Positions 43,701-55,136 of a stretch of DNA of 64,000 nt are shown here, in pieces. Source of the DNA: Theileria orientalis strain Shintoku. Lineage: Eukaryota > Apicomplexa > Aconoidasida > Piroplasmida > Theileriidae. Below the pieces are notes generated by a model, which was not told where the DNA came from, did not search any database, and was given only the letters and a program-made list of their open reading frames with translations. Position 1 is the first letter of the stretch. Each line of letters opens with the position of its first letter. Location of the stretch: the NCBI RefSeq assembly GCF_000740895.1, contig NC_025260.1:496001-560000 (forward strand), given 5' to 3'. The translations under genes and the position numbers were made by a program.

Positions 43701-45651
43701 TTAAAAAAATAAAATACTATTTACATAGCTAAATCCGGCTGAAACGCCTCCTCCAGTTGCAAACTCTGGTTTAGTTCTGGCGAGGTACCCGTTTGCTTCG
43801 TTGACCTTACACTCGTTGCCGTCGTATAGAGCATAGTGGTATATTCCCAGTTCTGTCAACGAATGGTAGCCAAAGACTTCAAATGACCCATTTTTTAAAT
43901 GTTTGACGAACAGTCCCGGTTGCGAAGGAACTGATATTTTTTTCATTAAAACATACTGAGATAATTCTTCTTTATCATTCATGGACTCCTTCAATTTCAA
44001 AGTTATATCTTTGCCAAATAAACAGCCTGATCCTGCCTCTCTGTTAGCTTTTAAAACATATTTGTGTGGGTTTTTGATTGCATCGTTGACTACTTCCACA
44101 CTGCTTTCCAACGATGGGTCCACTTGGAGCATCGATGTTCCTTTGACCAGGTCAGATAAACCTTTGTTTCTCTTCACACCCTAAAAGCAATGATTTTTAT
44201 TTTTTCTAACCTTGACTCTTTTGTTGTATGAGGATAGTAGCTCATCTATATGCTTTGGGTTGCTAAAATACATTTGAGCCCTTTTAGTATTAACTAGTTG
44301 TATGGGCGCGCTGGGAATTTTGACACAGTCGGAATACTCAAGAAATTTTCTCACATAAACTCGATCATCTGTAACCATCTGTTCGGCATCAAAGAAATCT
44401 CTATAATAAAGTGTGCTTATTTCAAAACAAGCTTTTGACGTGTTTAAAGATTCGAAATTGTTGGATTGTGGATCTAAATTTAACACTAGTCTTCCTGGCT
44501 TTAGTTTAGAGCCGTAGCAGCTGTAATCTGTAAATCTAACAGTGCCATCTGGGTTATACTCCCAGTCGCTGGCAAGAAACAACATCTTCCTTTTTAACCA
44601 GTCTATCATTTGATGGCCACATACGGTCCTAACATGAGTGTCATACTTCTCATAAAGATCATTAGAAATAAAGTATGTATCGTAGTAATTGTGTAGGTTA
44701 TCTTTTGTTATCAAGAACACACACACTCTTTTTTGACCGAAGATTGGGGTGTATTTGTTCAGGTACGCCTTGTGTGACTCTGATATTGGTAGTGTGAATG
44801 ACCTGTCTGGGTCGTTGTTCATGTGCAACGTTTTCTTCTCTGACACAAGCTTATCAGTCTTCTCCTTATCAGACTCGTGTAAATCAATGATAGAAGTCGT
44901 TAAGACCTTATCGTGGACTTTGCAGGTTTGACCAGAATGATAAGAAACCGATGCCGCTCCGAGATTGATTTCCACAAGTTTGAAATCTGGTTTTTCGTCG
45001 CCTATATTCGAATGATCAATTGATAAGATTACCTGAGGTAGCTGTGCGTCCAAAGTGACATAGACAGTGGTCGTATTGACAGTATCTACAGAATTCTCGT
45101 TCATACGACTCCCTATCCAGGTTTTCAACGTGTATAAAATAGTCCGATCTAGATATGTGTGTCCTCAGATCCTCAGTTATATTCCTACCACCTGGGCCGT
45201 ACACCTCGTTAGATATACTCAACAAGTCCCTTACAAACTTGTCGTACTTCAAAATAGGTTCAAACAACTCGTTCAACAGTTGTAGATTCACTGACATCTC
45301 GTCAACAACTTCAGTTAAAATGGTAGAACTGATGCAGCACTTCTCGTAGTACTTTAGAGGAAAGGGAGAAGGTAGTAACACGAAATTTACTACTTTAAGA
45401 AAGCCGTCAAAGGCCTCAAACATGAAACTATCCTCAGTTTCTTCAGTCACTTCATTCAATTTGCTATAATCTTGAGCCATTCCTCCCTTGAATAATAAGG
45501 AACGTGCGGAATCTCGAGCGACTTCCACTTTACTATCTTTTGAGACGAGTTTATATTTTGATGGAATCCTGAATTTATTTTCATTTCCCTTCCTATCACA
45601 CTCAATAAAAGTTAATACAAGGTCTGTTAACTCGGATAAGAGGCTATACAT
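43701..45651 (-). CDS. GSS: Glutathione synthetase, copy A
   Basis: Exons 45033..45651, 44211..45001 and 43701..44180 (introns 31 and 30 bp) give 629 residues. The eukaryotic GSS order is clear: FVLLPSPFPLKYYEK and LLNELFEPILKYDKFV (matching the human LFPS...DDFTARL block), ISRSDYF (NRSDYM), the LVEINLGAASVSY loop (IEINTISASFG), NPKHIDELLSSYNKRV, YVLKANREAGSGCLFG (KPQREGGGNNLYG, ATP-grasp Gly-rich loop), QYVLMKKI (ILMEKI), ELGIYHYALY, and ARTKPEFATGGGVSAG (RTK...DGGVAAG, the A-loop). The enzyme joins gamma-glutamylcysteine and glycine with ATP. It lies head to head with copy B, about 1.1 kb apart, and shares long near-identical segments. Start ATG at 45651. Confidence 0.9.
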
Positions 45652-45968
45652 TGTTGAAAATAACCAACAAGTATTATTTGGTTAATAGGTCAATTTTTTT
45701 TATACCAGCTCAGACATTATCAATTATGAACATATTTCATTAATTAGGGCGTTAACCTTAAGTGTGTAGTATATTCGGTTTTTTATCGATTTTTTTGATT
45801 CTTATCAGGTACCAGCCCAAGTACCCGATGTGAGTGCGACAAACCGGTAGGTTCCGTAAACGTCACAAAAAAGTTATTAACGCTGTAGTCGTTGCAATAC
45901 GCACCAATCTTTCGCCTTTTACTAAAGATTGCCGTGCGACGTCTTCATATAATGCTAATTAACCAATT

Positions 45969-46372
45969 TTTTTTGGCGTTTAGGCGCCTACAATAAAAAT
46001 ATTCAACCTTTCTAGATAATTTATATATCTCTATTTTAATTTACTTTAGTTTTATTTGATAACATAATAATTTATTGTTAATGTTTCATATTAACATAAT
46101 AGGATTCATAACCTTTTTTATACATTTTGTCTACAATGGAATCCAGTCAAGATGCACATTTTACACAAGGTTCTCTAATGGAACAATTATGTGGTAATTT
46201 ATTAGATAAATAATAAATCGACATAAAAGTGGCCATAAGGATATTATAAATAAGGAACTGAGTAAAATAAAAATAAAAACAGGAAATTTAAATAAATTAA
46301 TCAAATAGAAAGATAAATAAAATATCTAGAAATATTGAATATTTTATAGTAGGCGCCTAGGCGCCAAAAAGG
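45969..46372. repeat. About 60-bp inverted repeat around a 285-bp loop, between the two GSS genes
   Basis: Left arm 45969-46028 starts TTTTGGCGTTTAGGCGCC; the reverse complement of 46313-46372 starts TTTTGGCGCCTAGGCGCC. The arms agree at roughly 85 percent of positions, including AGGCGCCTAC, TATTCAA and TTTCTAGATA blocks. No target-site duplication is obvious. It could be a miniature terminal-inverted-repeat element or a relic of the inverted duplication of the flanking genes. Confidence 0.8.
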
Positions 46373-46735
46373 TTATGTGATAGATTAGATCTGTACATAA
46401 CGAGAACTCTATAGTTCGCGATTAAAAAAAAGCACGATGGAGGCAGTATAATAGATTCTAATAAACATTTTGCGAAATCTATTGACAAAGCAATAGATCA
46501 AATCCAATGAAAAAATGTCAAAACATAATCAAAAGAAAGGTATCTTATGTGTATACCTGTATGATTATGACACACGTATCGGGTGCTTGATATGGTACCT
46601 GATCAAATCTAAAAATCAGATGAAAACGATAATCATACACACTTAAACAGATACTAGTACTGTATAAGATTTCTCCACAAGGCCTAAAAAAAGGCCAAAT
46701 TTGTCTATTGTATTTTTTTGAAGCGCAGTACACAC

Positions 46736-48681
46736 ATGTCATATTTGGCATCGGAACTGTCGAATCTTCTTCTGGGATTTACCAAGGATTCGAGCAAAAC
46801 TGATCAAAATAAATTGGTTATATCAAAAGATTATTCTCTCAATTATAACGAGACTAACCGTGATATAGCAGTTGACTCTGTAAGATATTCTATAATTAAC
46901 AATGGCATATACCAAACGTTTGAAATAATCAACGACCTCCCGAATGACGCTAAGCAGAATTTTAAGTTCGAAGCATACGATGGAATACTCAAAATGGTGA
47001 ATTTTGTGTTACTACCTTCTCCCTTTCCTCTAAAGTACTACGAGAAGTGCTGCATCAGTTCTACCATTTTAACTGAAGTTGTTGACGAGATGTCAGTGAA
47101 TCTACAACTGTTGAACGAGTTGTTTAAACCTATTTTGAAGTACGACAAATTTGTAAGGGACTTGTTGAGTATATCTAACGAGGTGTACGGCCCAGGTGGT
47201 AGGAATATAACTGAGGATCTGAGGACACACATATCTAGATCGGACTATTTTATACATGTTGAAAACCTGGATAGGGAGTCGTATGAACGAGAATTCTGTA
47301 GATACTGTCAATACGACCACTGTCTATGTCACTTTGGACGCACAGCTACCTCAGGTAATGCACGGCATTTAATTAATTCAATTTAGGCGACGAAAAACCA
47401 GATTTCAAACTTGTGGAAATTAATTTGGGTGGCTGTTCACTATCTCACTACTCTAAGACGGTGCATAAAGTCCACAATAAGGTCTTAACGACTTCTATCA
47501 TTGATTTACACGAGTCTGATAAGGAGAAGACTGATAAGCTTGTGTCAGAGAAGAAAACGTTGCACATGAACAACGACCCAGACAGGTCATTCACACTACC
47601 AATATCAGAGTCACACAAGGCGTACCTGAACAAATACACCCCAATCTTCGGTCAAAAAAGAGTGTGTGTGTTCCTGATTCCTGACATAAACTTTATTAAC
47701 TACATTGACACTTATTTCATTTCCAGTGACGTTTTTGACAAGTACCGAATTTTCGTCAAAACTGTACAGCTTGACTTGTTAATAGATTGGATGAAACGCA
47801 AGATGCTGTTTCTTGCCAGCGACTGGGAGTATAACCCAGATGGCACTGTTAGATTTACAGATTACAGCTGCTACGGCTCTAAACTAAAGCCAGGAAGACT
47901 AGTGTTAAATTTAATGGCAAATCCAAATTTTACGTCCGTAAACAAATCAAACCTATTTGAAGTGAGCACAGTTTATTCCAGAGACTATTACGACTCCAGT
48001 GAAATGGTCAGTGACGATGCTGTGAATTTGAGAAAGCTGATAGAATTTTCTGATGCGGTTAAAATCCCAAATTCTCTCCTACAATTGGTCAATTCTAAAA
48101 GGGCTCAAATGTATTTTAGCAACCCAAAGCATATAGATGAGCTACTATCCTCATACAACAAAAGAGTCAAGGTTAGAAAAAATAAAAATCATTGCTTTTA
48201 GGGTGTGAAGAGAAACAAAGGTTTATCTGACCTGGTCAAAGGAACATGGATACTGCAAGTGGACCCATCGTTGGAAAGCAGTGTGGAAGTAGTCAACGAT
48301 GCAATCAAAAACCCACACAAATATGTTTTAAAAGCTAATCGGGAAATAGGAAAGGGGCTTTTATTCAACGAAAAGTTGGCATCTCGATTAAAAGAATGCT
48401 CAAATAACAAGGAAGAACTATCTCAGTATGTTTTAATGAAAAAAATATCAGTTCCTTCGCAACCAGGACTGTTCGTCAAACATTTAAAAAATGGGTCATT
48501 TGAAGTGTTTGGCTACCATTCGTTGACAGAACTGGGAATATACCACTATGCTCTATACGACGGCAACGAGTGTAAGGTCAACGAAGCAAACGGGTACCTC
48601 GCCAGAACTAAACCAGAGTTTGCAACTGGAGGAGGTCTGTCAGCAGGCTGCGGTTTCATTAACAGCGTCTTATTGTTTTGA
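46736..48681 (+). CDS. GSS: Glutathione synthetase, copy B
   Basis: Exons 46736..47354, 47387..48171 and 48202..48681 give 627 residues. The domain order matches copy A. Blocks from FVLLPSPFPLKYYEK to HFGRTATSG, from TSIIDLHESDK to GQKRVCVFLI, from RKMLFLASDW to PGRLVLNL, and most of exon 3 are virtually identical to copy A, as is the second intron. Other blocks differ strongly: the N-terminal 80 residues, the segment after VFLI, and the Gly-rich ATP loop, which reads NREIGKGLLFN here against NREAGSGCLFG in A. The A-loop reads GGGLSAGC against GGGVSAGF. Start is the ATG at 46736. Both copies look intact; B may differ in kinetics or acceptor. Confidence 0.88.
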
Positions 48682-49251
48682 CATCAAATCGAATTTTAAT
48701 GTAGTATCTCAGCATCTCATAACCTATTGTATATTTATTTTACTACTTCATATACACTTCGATGTTTTGTTGTTACCGGGGCTGAAACCTCCATACTTCA
48801 GGTCCGGAACATGTTATATCACGACACATAGGTTTAAAAAATTACAATAACAGTTTATAGGCCGATTCGTGGATTATACTACTAGCGTGTGCATACATCT
48901 ATTCACATACCCCAGTACCAACACTTGGACGGAATAACACCAATCATAACATAGATGTGTATGTATTCTGCCTGTTAACTATATATAATAAGCCGCGCCT
49001 TAAATTATTATGCAATTTATTTTTGTTTTATATAACATAGGGAACAGATCTTCACATGCCATCTAACTCACTGATTAATTTGGATTCACACAATTAAAAC
49101 TTTTATTTTAAACTACAATTTAACTTTTAACATTTTATTTTAGTGTATTAAAACTCAATTAGTGTTTGTCTTAAACGGATGTGTTAAACGTATTTTTCAC
49201 GGAGGATGGTTACACATTTCTACTGTCTGAGGTTTTAGCTTTTTATATAAA
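48682..49251 (+). other. Intergenic region
   Basis: 570 bp between GSS copy B and the SUEL-like gene. AT-rich with no ORF of note; a TTACACAT site lies at its right end. Confidence 0.5.
49210..49217 (+). promoter_or_regulatory. TTACACAT motif upstream of the SUEL-like gene
   Basis: About 35 bp before the ATG at 49252 and in the gene's orientation. Confidence 0.4.
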
Positions 49252-51340
49252 ATGAATAGAGCAAATTCATTTGTGTTGTTATATTACATTATATTTTTGC
49301 TCTTTTGGAATGGAATAAAAATTTGTTTGTCGACATCTTCTGATCCACAGACAGTCGCAAATGTAAATACTGTCCAAGTTCAAAGGACGGTAGAGGGTAC
49401 ACAGAGGACCGAAGATGTAACGATTTACGAAATCGGTTTAGCCAGAACAGGTATGTTTACTAAATTCCCTCAATAAGTTCCTCAGTTGTCTGCGTTGACC
49501 ATCACAAAAAGGCTATATTGCAGTGTAAGCCAAAGCACGTATTGATTGTACACGCCGCGCAGTGGTCGAACGCTACGTGTACCAATAAGGACGAGCTGGA
49601 AAGGTATATAAACGGCCAAAGGATAACTAGCACCTATCTTTTTTTCAACAGAACCGAAGCATTACAGCTTCTATGCGATGGTTTATCCAGCTGCTTTCTC
49701 AAACCATCCAAAACGAGGGTTGATAACGACCCAGCCACGTTTTTGGGCGATCCCATTGTCTATCATAAATTACCTAACACCCACAGTACTGAGCATTACT
49801 CGCTCACAGTCTCCGCCTCTTGCATCAACCGCGACCTGAATGTGAGGGGAAGGAAAGTAACCGATACCATAACCAGCAAGGACAGCAACGTCGATTTCGG
49901 CTGTAACGAGGACGAGGTCATCCACCTCTCGATCACAAGGGTGGATGGGTACGCCGAACGCGGACCCAATAGGTCCCTCACGCAGTACAACTTCGGCCCT
50001 CACCTGTTCGATTGTAACCTAAAGCAGAAATGCCAAGTAACCAGCGATCACCTTAAAAAATGTGAAACTGGAGACAACCCGCTGGAATTCGGAACCGCAG
50101 TGCTGGTGTACTACTGCAGAAGTAAGTTTAAGCCTTGTTTAAATGATTTTCAGAGCCCATGAGGTTCTCCTTCTGTGATCACGTGAAGGTGTTAATCGGC
50201 GAGAGCAAGACCGTCGATAACTACGTTTTGTACGCCGAGCAGGACTCCCAGGTTACTGTGAAGGCCAACATATTTCAAGTTCTTAAGGTCGAATCGGCGC
50301 TTTGGTCAACACCCGATAGCCTTACCGACGAGCTTGTCAAAAAGGATCGTGTCGATTTGCTTAAGTTTTTATGCGATGATCGCAACTACTGTGCCTTCAC
50401 CCCCAAACGTTCTGCTGCGGGGGCTGTGGAGTCCTCTTTCGAAGAGGTCCACTTTGGTGGAATCTTGAGGCAGGACAAGCCCCTGGTCCTGGTGGCACGA
50501 TTTGGAACTAGACATGTAAAGGAGTTAACTGACGGATCGAACGGAGTTAAGGTTAAAACTGTCGCATTGAAGGATAAGTTAAGCATAGAGTGCAAAACTG
50601 ATGAGGGGACCATACACGTGTTATCTGGAATAGCTGGTCCCACGGGCACAACTAACCCTACCGCTAGTAGTAATGACCCAGATGCTAATTCTGTTAAGTT
50701 CAAGGACCTGACCAAGGTTATGCACAAAATTTGTTATCGTAAGAAGGTCTGTGAGTGGAATCTAAACCCGTTGGGAGGCGAAACAGCGGGACAAAACACA
50801 GTTCCGGCTGGGCTTGAGAACCAGGAACTCACAGTCAAGTTCGTGTGCAAGAAGTACACCCACGACCCGAGTCTCGTTAGCGTCAGGGCGCCCTCAACTG
50901 CGCTTTTGGAGATGGGTGAAGCACTCGGAAGTCCCACCTCGGTCGTGGACACTGAGCAGGCCCAGGTGGTGTACCTGATGGAGAACAAGAAGCTGTTTAT
51001 AAACTTGGATGTATACGGTGCGTGCACCGTCACCGTCGGTGACTTCTTCACCATCAAGGTGCCCGAGAATGGCGGGGGGTCTGTAGAGGCCTACTTCACT
51101 AAACACGAGGCCACCAAATTCACTCAGGCTCTCACTTTGAACTCAACCAAGTATATTTTCTACGTTGGAATGGGAAACGACTACGTCGATTTCGCTTTGG
51201 ACGCCTCTGATGGGTCAAAAGACCAACATCACACCAGCAAGATTAGTCAAGGGTCCAGCTTCGAGTTCCCTCTTCTGCTCAAGGACGTGGTCAAGGCCAC
51301 TGGCAAGATCGTAGGCATGCGCGTATATCTTTCAAGATAA
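49252..51340 (+). CDS. Secreted protein with SUEL/rhamnose-binding lectin-like modules
   Basis: Exons 49252..49450, 49486..50121 and 50154..51340 give 673 residues. Residues 1-27 are a signal peptide (LLYYIIFLLFWNGIKICLS). Three Cys-rich modules follow, each with the SUEL-type pattern of an initial C...I.I..A/V stretch and later 'LCDGLSSC' or 'VKFVCKK' type ends: AILQCKPKHVLIVHAAQWSNATC with LLCDGLSSCFL; FGCNEDEVIHLSI with LVYYCRK; and LSIECKTDEGTIHVLSG with KICYRKKVCEWNL and VKFVCKK. The fit to galactose/rhamnose-binding lectins is by cysteine spacing, not clear sequence identity. The last 130 residues are a separate beta-rich domain without cysteines. No transmembrane segment or GPI tail is obvious. 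Likely a secreted surface or host-contact protein. Confidence 0.7.
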
Positions 51341-51463
51341 TGTATATTAATTGTGCTACGTGCTTAGTTACGTTGTCGTTGGGACCGCTGCCCTCGCCCT
51401 CTCCCGCATCGCCTCAAGCTACGCGAAGTTAAACTTTTATTTATATTACTTATTTTTATTTAT

Positions 51464-51906
51464 TTATCCGCTCATTTGTTTCTTTACCTTTTTGTACTTC
51501 TCCTCTATCTTAGCCTGCAAGTCCGACATTGACTTGTCCACAGTGTCGCTAAGCTCGTTTTATTCGACGTTGAAACTTACATTTCTCCCTTGATGTACTC
51601 CAGGCGCTTAGTGATGGTACTCAGGGCCTCCTGTTTCGTCTGAGCACTGAGCACAGGCCCCGTGGTCTTGAAAATCTTAGCGTCGTCGTCCACCAGTTTT
51701 ACTTCCTAAATGTGTCGATGTTTACACGTTTGCACTCACGTTTAGGGCCGCCATTGATTCATTTTGCTGTGTCAGGAGCTTCGAGTGCACTACTGTCTGT
51801 TCTCTGTGTTCTAAATCAAATATTAGTTTAGTTTGACCATTTGTTATGTACTAAATGACAACAAACTCTCTCTGAGTGAGTTTATCTCGTTTACTAAACC
51901 TTCCAT
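51464..51906 (-). CDS. PFDN6: Prefoldin subunit 6
   Basis: Four exons with short introns give 111 residues from the ATG at 51906. The central segment KLVDDDAKIFKTTGPVL followed by KRLEYIKGEI is the beta-prefoldin signature (hairpin between two coiled-coil helices). Prefoldin is a hexameric jellyfish-shaped chaperone that hands nascent actin and tubulin to CCT. The gene converges on the SUEL-like gene, 123 bp apart. Confidence 0.88.
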
Positions 51907-52098
51907 ACTATTTTACCGAATTTATAATAAAATCATATTATGTTCATGTTTATCACATAAAATAAAACCAATTACTGCTTTACAACAATTGTATTGTGAT
52001 AGTACACCAGATGGCCGTGTACACAACCATTCCATATATTTTTAAAAAATAAATTATTATTCAATTTACACATTTGCGATACTGTTCTCATGTTTATG

Positions 52099-52499
52099 TC
52101 ATTGTGTTTGTGCTGCCATGGATAACTCATCGAACAGTTTGTTTTGATCTTTTAGCTTCCTTGTCAGTCCTTCGAATATCTTCCTCTGCTTACTCATTAA
52201 CTCCATCGCTTCTGCTTCTATCTCTTTCAGCTCCTCACTGTAGTGGTTGTAGAACGAGGAATCGTTATTTGCCGATTGGTTTATCTTCAACACTGGGTAC
52301 GCTGATGGAACCGGGTCCCCTGTTATGTTTCCGGTTAAAATATTCTTAATTTTTGACGTTTCTAAATTAATTTAATTAACATTTGTTGCTGTGATATTTT
52401 CGTACCTCTGGTTGCTACACATACTGAAATGAACTTTGACGAGCATATAAAGTATACGAGTACGTTTACTGCCACCAGTTTCACACACCTGCACGTCAT
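52099..52499 (-). CDS. Small secreted helical protein, unrecognised
   Basis: Two exons, 52406..52499 and 52099..52361, joined over a 44-bp intron, give 118 residues. The ATG at 52499 starts a signal peptide (LVAVNVLVYFICSSKFISVC). The mature part is short and mostly helical (ELKEIEAEAMELMSKQRKIF), lacking further cysteines and any domain I know. A TTACACAC site lies 42 bp upstream in the gene's orientation. The exon 1 call rests on splice signals. Confidence 0.65.
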
Positions 52500-52540
52500 C
52501 AATCAGTCAAAAACACTTATTTATTAACTTTTAGGCCGAG

Positions 52541-52547
52541 TGTGTAA
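52541..52547 (-). promoter_or_regulatory. TTACACA motif upstream of the small secreted protein
   Basis: TGTGTAA on the plus strand, 42 bp upstream of the start at 52499, in the gene's orientation. The next base makes it TTACACAC rather than TTACACAT. Confidence 0.35.
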
Positions 52548-52605
52548 ATAATAAAGCTTGAAAATATTAATTTTGTGTGCTGATGTTGGGGTCTCCGACC
52601 TGCGG

Positions 52606-54043
52606 TCAATAGTCTATCATAAAGCTGCCGAAAAAGTTTTCTATGTAATCTCCGTCCGCTCTGTGCTCAGAGGCAATCACTGAGCTCTGCTTCACTGCTG
52701 AACTTGTTCTGTAGCGTCTGTACCACGTATCCTCGTACGACGACGTCTTCGACACTGCTCTTCTGAGATCCTCTACTATGCTTTCGAACTTTTTTATGCT
52801 GGTTGCGTTCGATATTGCGTCTCTTATGTCGTGGTGACGACGCGCGTATCGATACAGCATCTTGAACGCGTGGCCCTTGACGCAACTCAGCTTTTGCCTT
52901 GGCGACCTATTAATTTTTTTAGTCCTAGCATTCTTACTCTTTCAGTATCGACAGGTACTCCTCGAAGACGTCAATGTTGTTATACTGTCTTCCTGAGAAC
53001 AGGTACGGGTTCTCCAGTATTGCCTCCGATGACATTACTGCATCCGCCCTAAATGCCAACCTATGTTGTTGCTTCACAAACCCCGTATAGTCCAAACACC
53101 TTTGGACGTCTTCAAAGTTTTCAATCCCGCCGTTTGCGATAACTAAAATGCCATCAATCACGCCTGAAATTAAGACAACCACGTGCTTGTATCTAAATAA
53201 CTATTCGCTTAATACCTGGTATGTTGACTCTTGACTTTATTATCCTAATTGACTCCCAGTCGCACTCTCTTATGTTTACGCTCTTCTCACTTCTGTGTCT
53301 TCCGTGCACTGTTAGTGCTTTGCAGCCGCTCGCCTAACACATTTTATCTTCTACCGCTCTAACCTCCAATGAATAACACAAATTAAGTGTCGACTGTAGT
53401 GAGTCCTTCTCAACCTTTCTAATTTTACAGGTCACGTTAACTCCAGATTCCGTCAGCCTTCTTACTATCTCGCTACACATTTTTATTAGACACTCCTGTT
53501 ACTTTATCAGATCCGGGTAATCCAGCAGAAATGAGCCATACTTCCCCTTTCTGGCTATCCCCTGACTACATTTGGTCTCTTTTCTATCTAACCTGCGGAC
53601 ATCCCAAGTTAATATCTATTGCCGAAACATCGTCTTTAATGAATGATGACGCCAGAACAAACGTCTTTGGGTCATTGCCTGCTCGTAAATATTAACTATT
53701 CCCGCTAATTTACCACAGAACTGGGCTATTAGTGGCTTGTCGTCACTTGATGTGTGAAAGTGTACGTTGCGATAGTTTTCGTTTTCCGAGAAGATTCTAA
53801 ATAATCCGTTTAAGCTCCAGGATCTTACTTCGCGTGCAGCATTGGTGTATATGCCAGGTGTGCGGAGTATCTTCTGCATAGAAGCCTACGTTAATTTTGC
53901 TTACGACTTCTCTCGTACCTGAATGGAAGTTCACTTTGGTCTACCATGGGAGCCACCACGTACTTAGGGCTGTTGAGCGACTCCCAAAATGACCAAGATT
54001 CCCTATTCTTGGCTTTAAAATACTCGATTTCAGTATTACTCAT
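52606..54043 (-). CDS. tRNA-dihydrouridine synthase (Dus1-like)
   Basis: About nine exons with short introns. The N-terminus reads YVVAPMVDQSELPFRLLCRR, then YTPMLHA, SDDKPLIAQFCGN, the catalytic-cysteine motif INLGCPQGIARKGKYGSFL, VNVTCKIRKVE, SGCKALTVHGRHR, DGILVIANGGIE with the FMN-phosphate-binding glycines, and the SSEAILENPYLF block. These match the Dus1 class that reduces U16/U17 of tRNA, with FMN bound in the TIM barrel. The C-terminal helical domain is present and ends at the stop at 52606. Start ATG at 54043. Exon joins were checked only where the family motif continues across them. Confidence 0.87.
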
Positions 54044-54362
54044 TTATAACATTAAATATACATTTTATGAAGGTTAAAATATGGTACAACAAAAATAAAT
54101 ATTCTATTTATACAACTTGAATGTGCTAGTGAATGGAATCTACAATTCCAAAATTCCTATATGTGTTTTATAGTACATATTTTCTGAGTGAACCTTACAA
54201 TTGATCACTTGAATACTAAATAAACTTATCACTAAAATTAAAAATTATTATTCTCCTTTCATATTATCACTGCTTAAATACTTTTAGTGTTTTAATAACT
54301 TTATATAATCCATTATTGTTTAAATAAATCTCCCATATGCTGTACTTCTTTTAATCTTACAA
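54044..54362 (-). other. AT-rich spacer
   Basis: 319 bp between two minus-strand genes. AT-rich; no motif or gene recognised. Confidence 0.4.
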
Positions 54363-54982
54363 TTACTTCTTAAAATCCTTTAAATCTGGCAATTCTCCCA
54401 TTTCTAAACTTTCCAGCATTTCATAGTCTATTCCCTGGAGTGCATAGGCGTACCTATTGTATGATATTACTCTTTTATATTTATTCACTTACGACAGTCT
54501 ATTTAGTTTCCTTTCCAGGCACCTCGTTCTTCTAAAATACCCCCTCTTTACGAAAGCTCTTTTTCGATGTTTCGTATCATTTCGTAGTTTGTTAAACAGG
54601 TACTTTTCGTGTGTAACCTGGTCAACGTATTCTTCATTTGTGTTTCCGATTCTCGTTATTATTTTATGGTCATTTACTGGGTTATTGTACTCCACATTGT
54701 TTATAAATTCTGGAAGGTTGACTATCTTGGGAATTATTGGTGTGATTATTTCCTAAGTACATTAAATTGCAATTGTGTCAGTTTTTAACTTACCCTTGAA
54801 GAAGGTCCTTGGACTGATCCTTGATCACTGTTTACTCTATAAAAATAACTATTTTCTGGGCTAATTAACACATTTTTACTCTCTACAGCTGTTTGTCCAA
54901 GTAGGTGTTTGCCTATTCCAATGTTCGACATAATAGTCCTTTTTAGCCCGGGTTTATGGAGTAATACGTTCAATAGACTCAT
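54363..54982 (-). CDS. Small basic protein, possibly a mitochondrial ribosomal protein
   Basis: Three exons, start ATG at 54982. The N-terminus is basic and amphipathic (MSLLNVLLHKPGLKRTIM), in keeping with mitochondrial import. The second exon has an acidic linker and then a strongly basic stretch (KHRKRAFVKRGYFRRTRCLERKL) with the look of an rRNA-binding helix, reminiscent of bS21 but not decisive. The third short exon ends in an acidic tail. A mitoribosome or mitochondrial RNA-binding role is inference from charge and leader only. Confidence 0.65.
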
Positions 54983-55136
54983 TTCATATACAAATTAGCT
55001 TTACAATCAATTAAAATCAAATTACAACACTGTATCATATGATTTTGGGCTTTTTGTTTTTCCCATTTCGGTGTGTGGAAGTCCACGTGCAATACAGATG
55101 TAGAAACTCTGATAGTTGTGTACACCTTTTCAAACA

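Noticed and set aside
46136..46213. 25-codon ORF in the loop between the two GSS genes
   Set aside because: Too short, with no homology I recognise and no clear splice continuation in frame; kept only as an observation on the inverted repeat.
52076..52083. TTACACAT on the plus strand between prefoldin 6 and the small secreted gene
   Set aside because: The nearest start downstream in that orientation is absent; both neighbours are on the minus strand. Treated as background, as are copies near 21117 (inside an exon) and 22170 (inside an intron).
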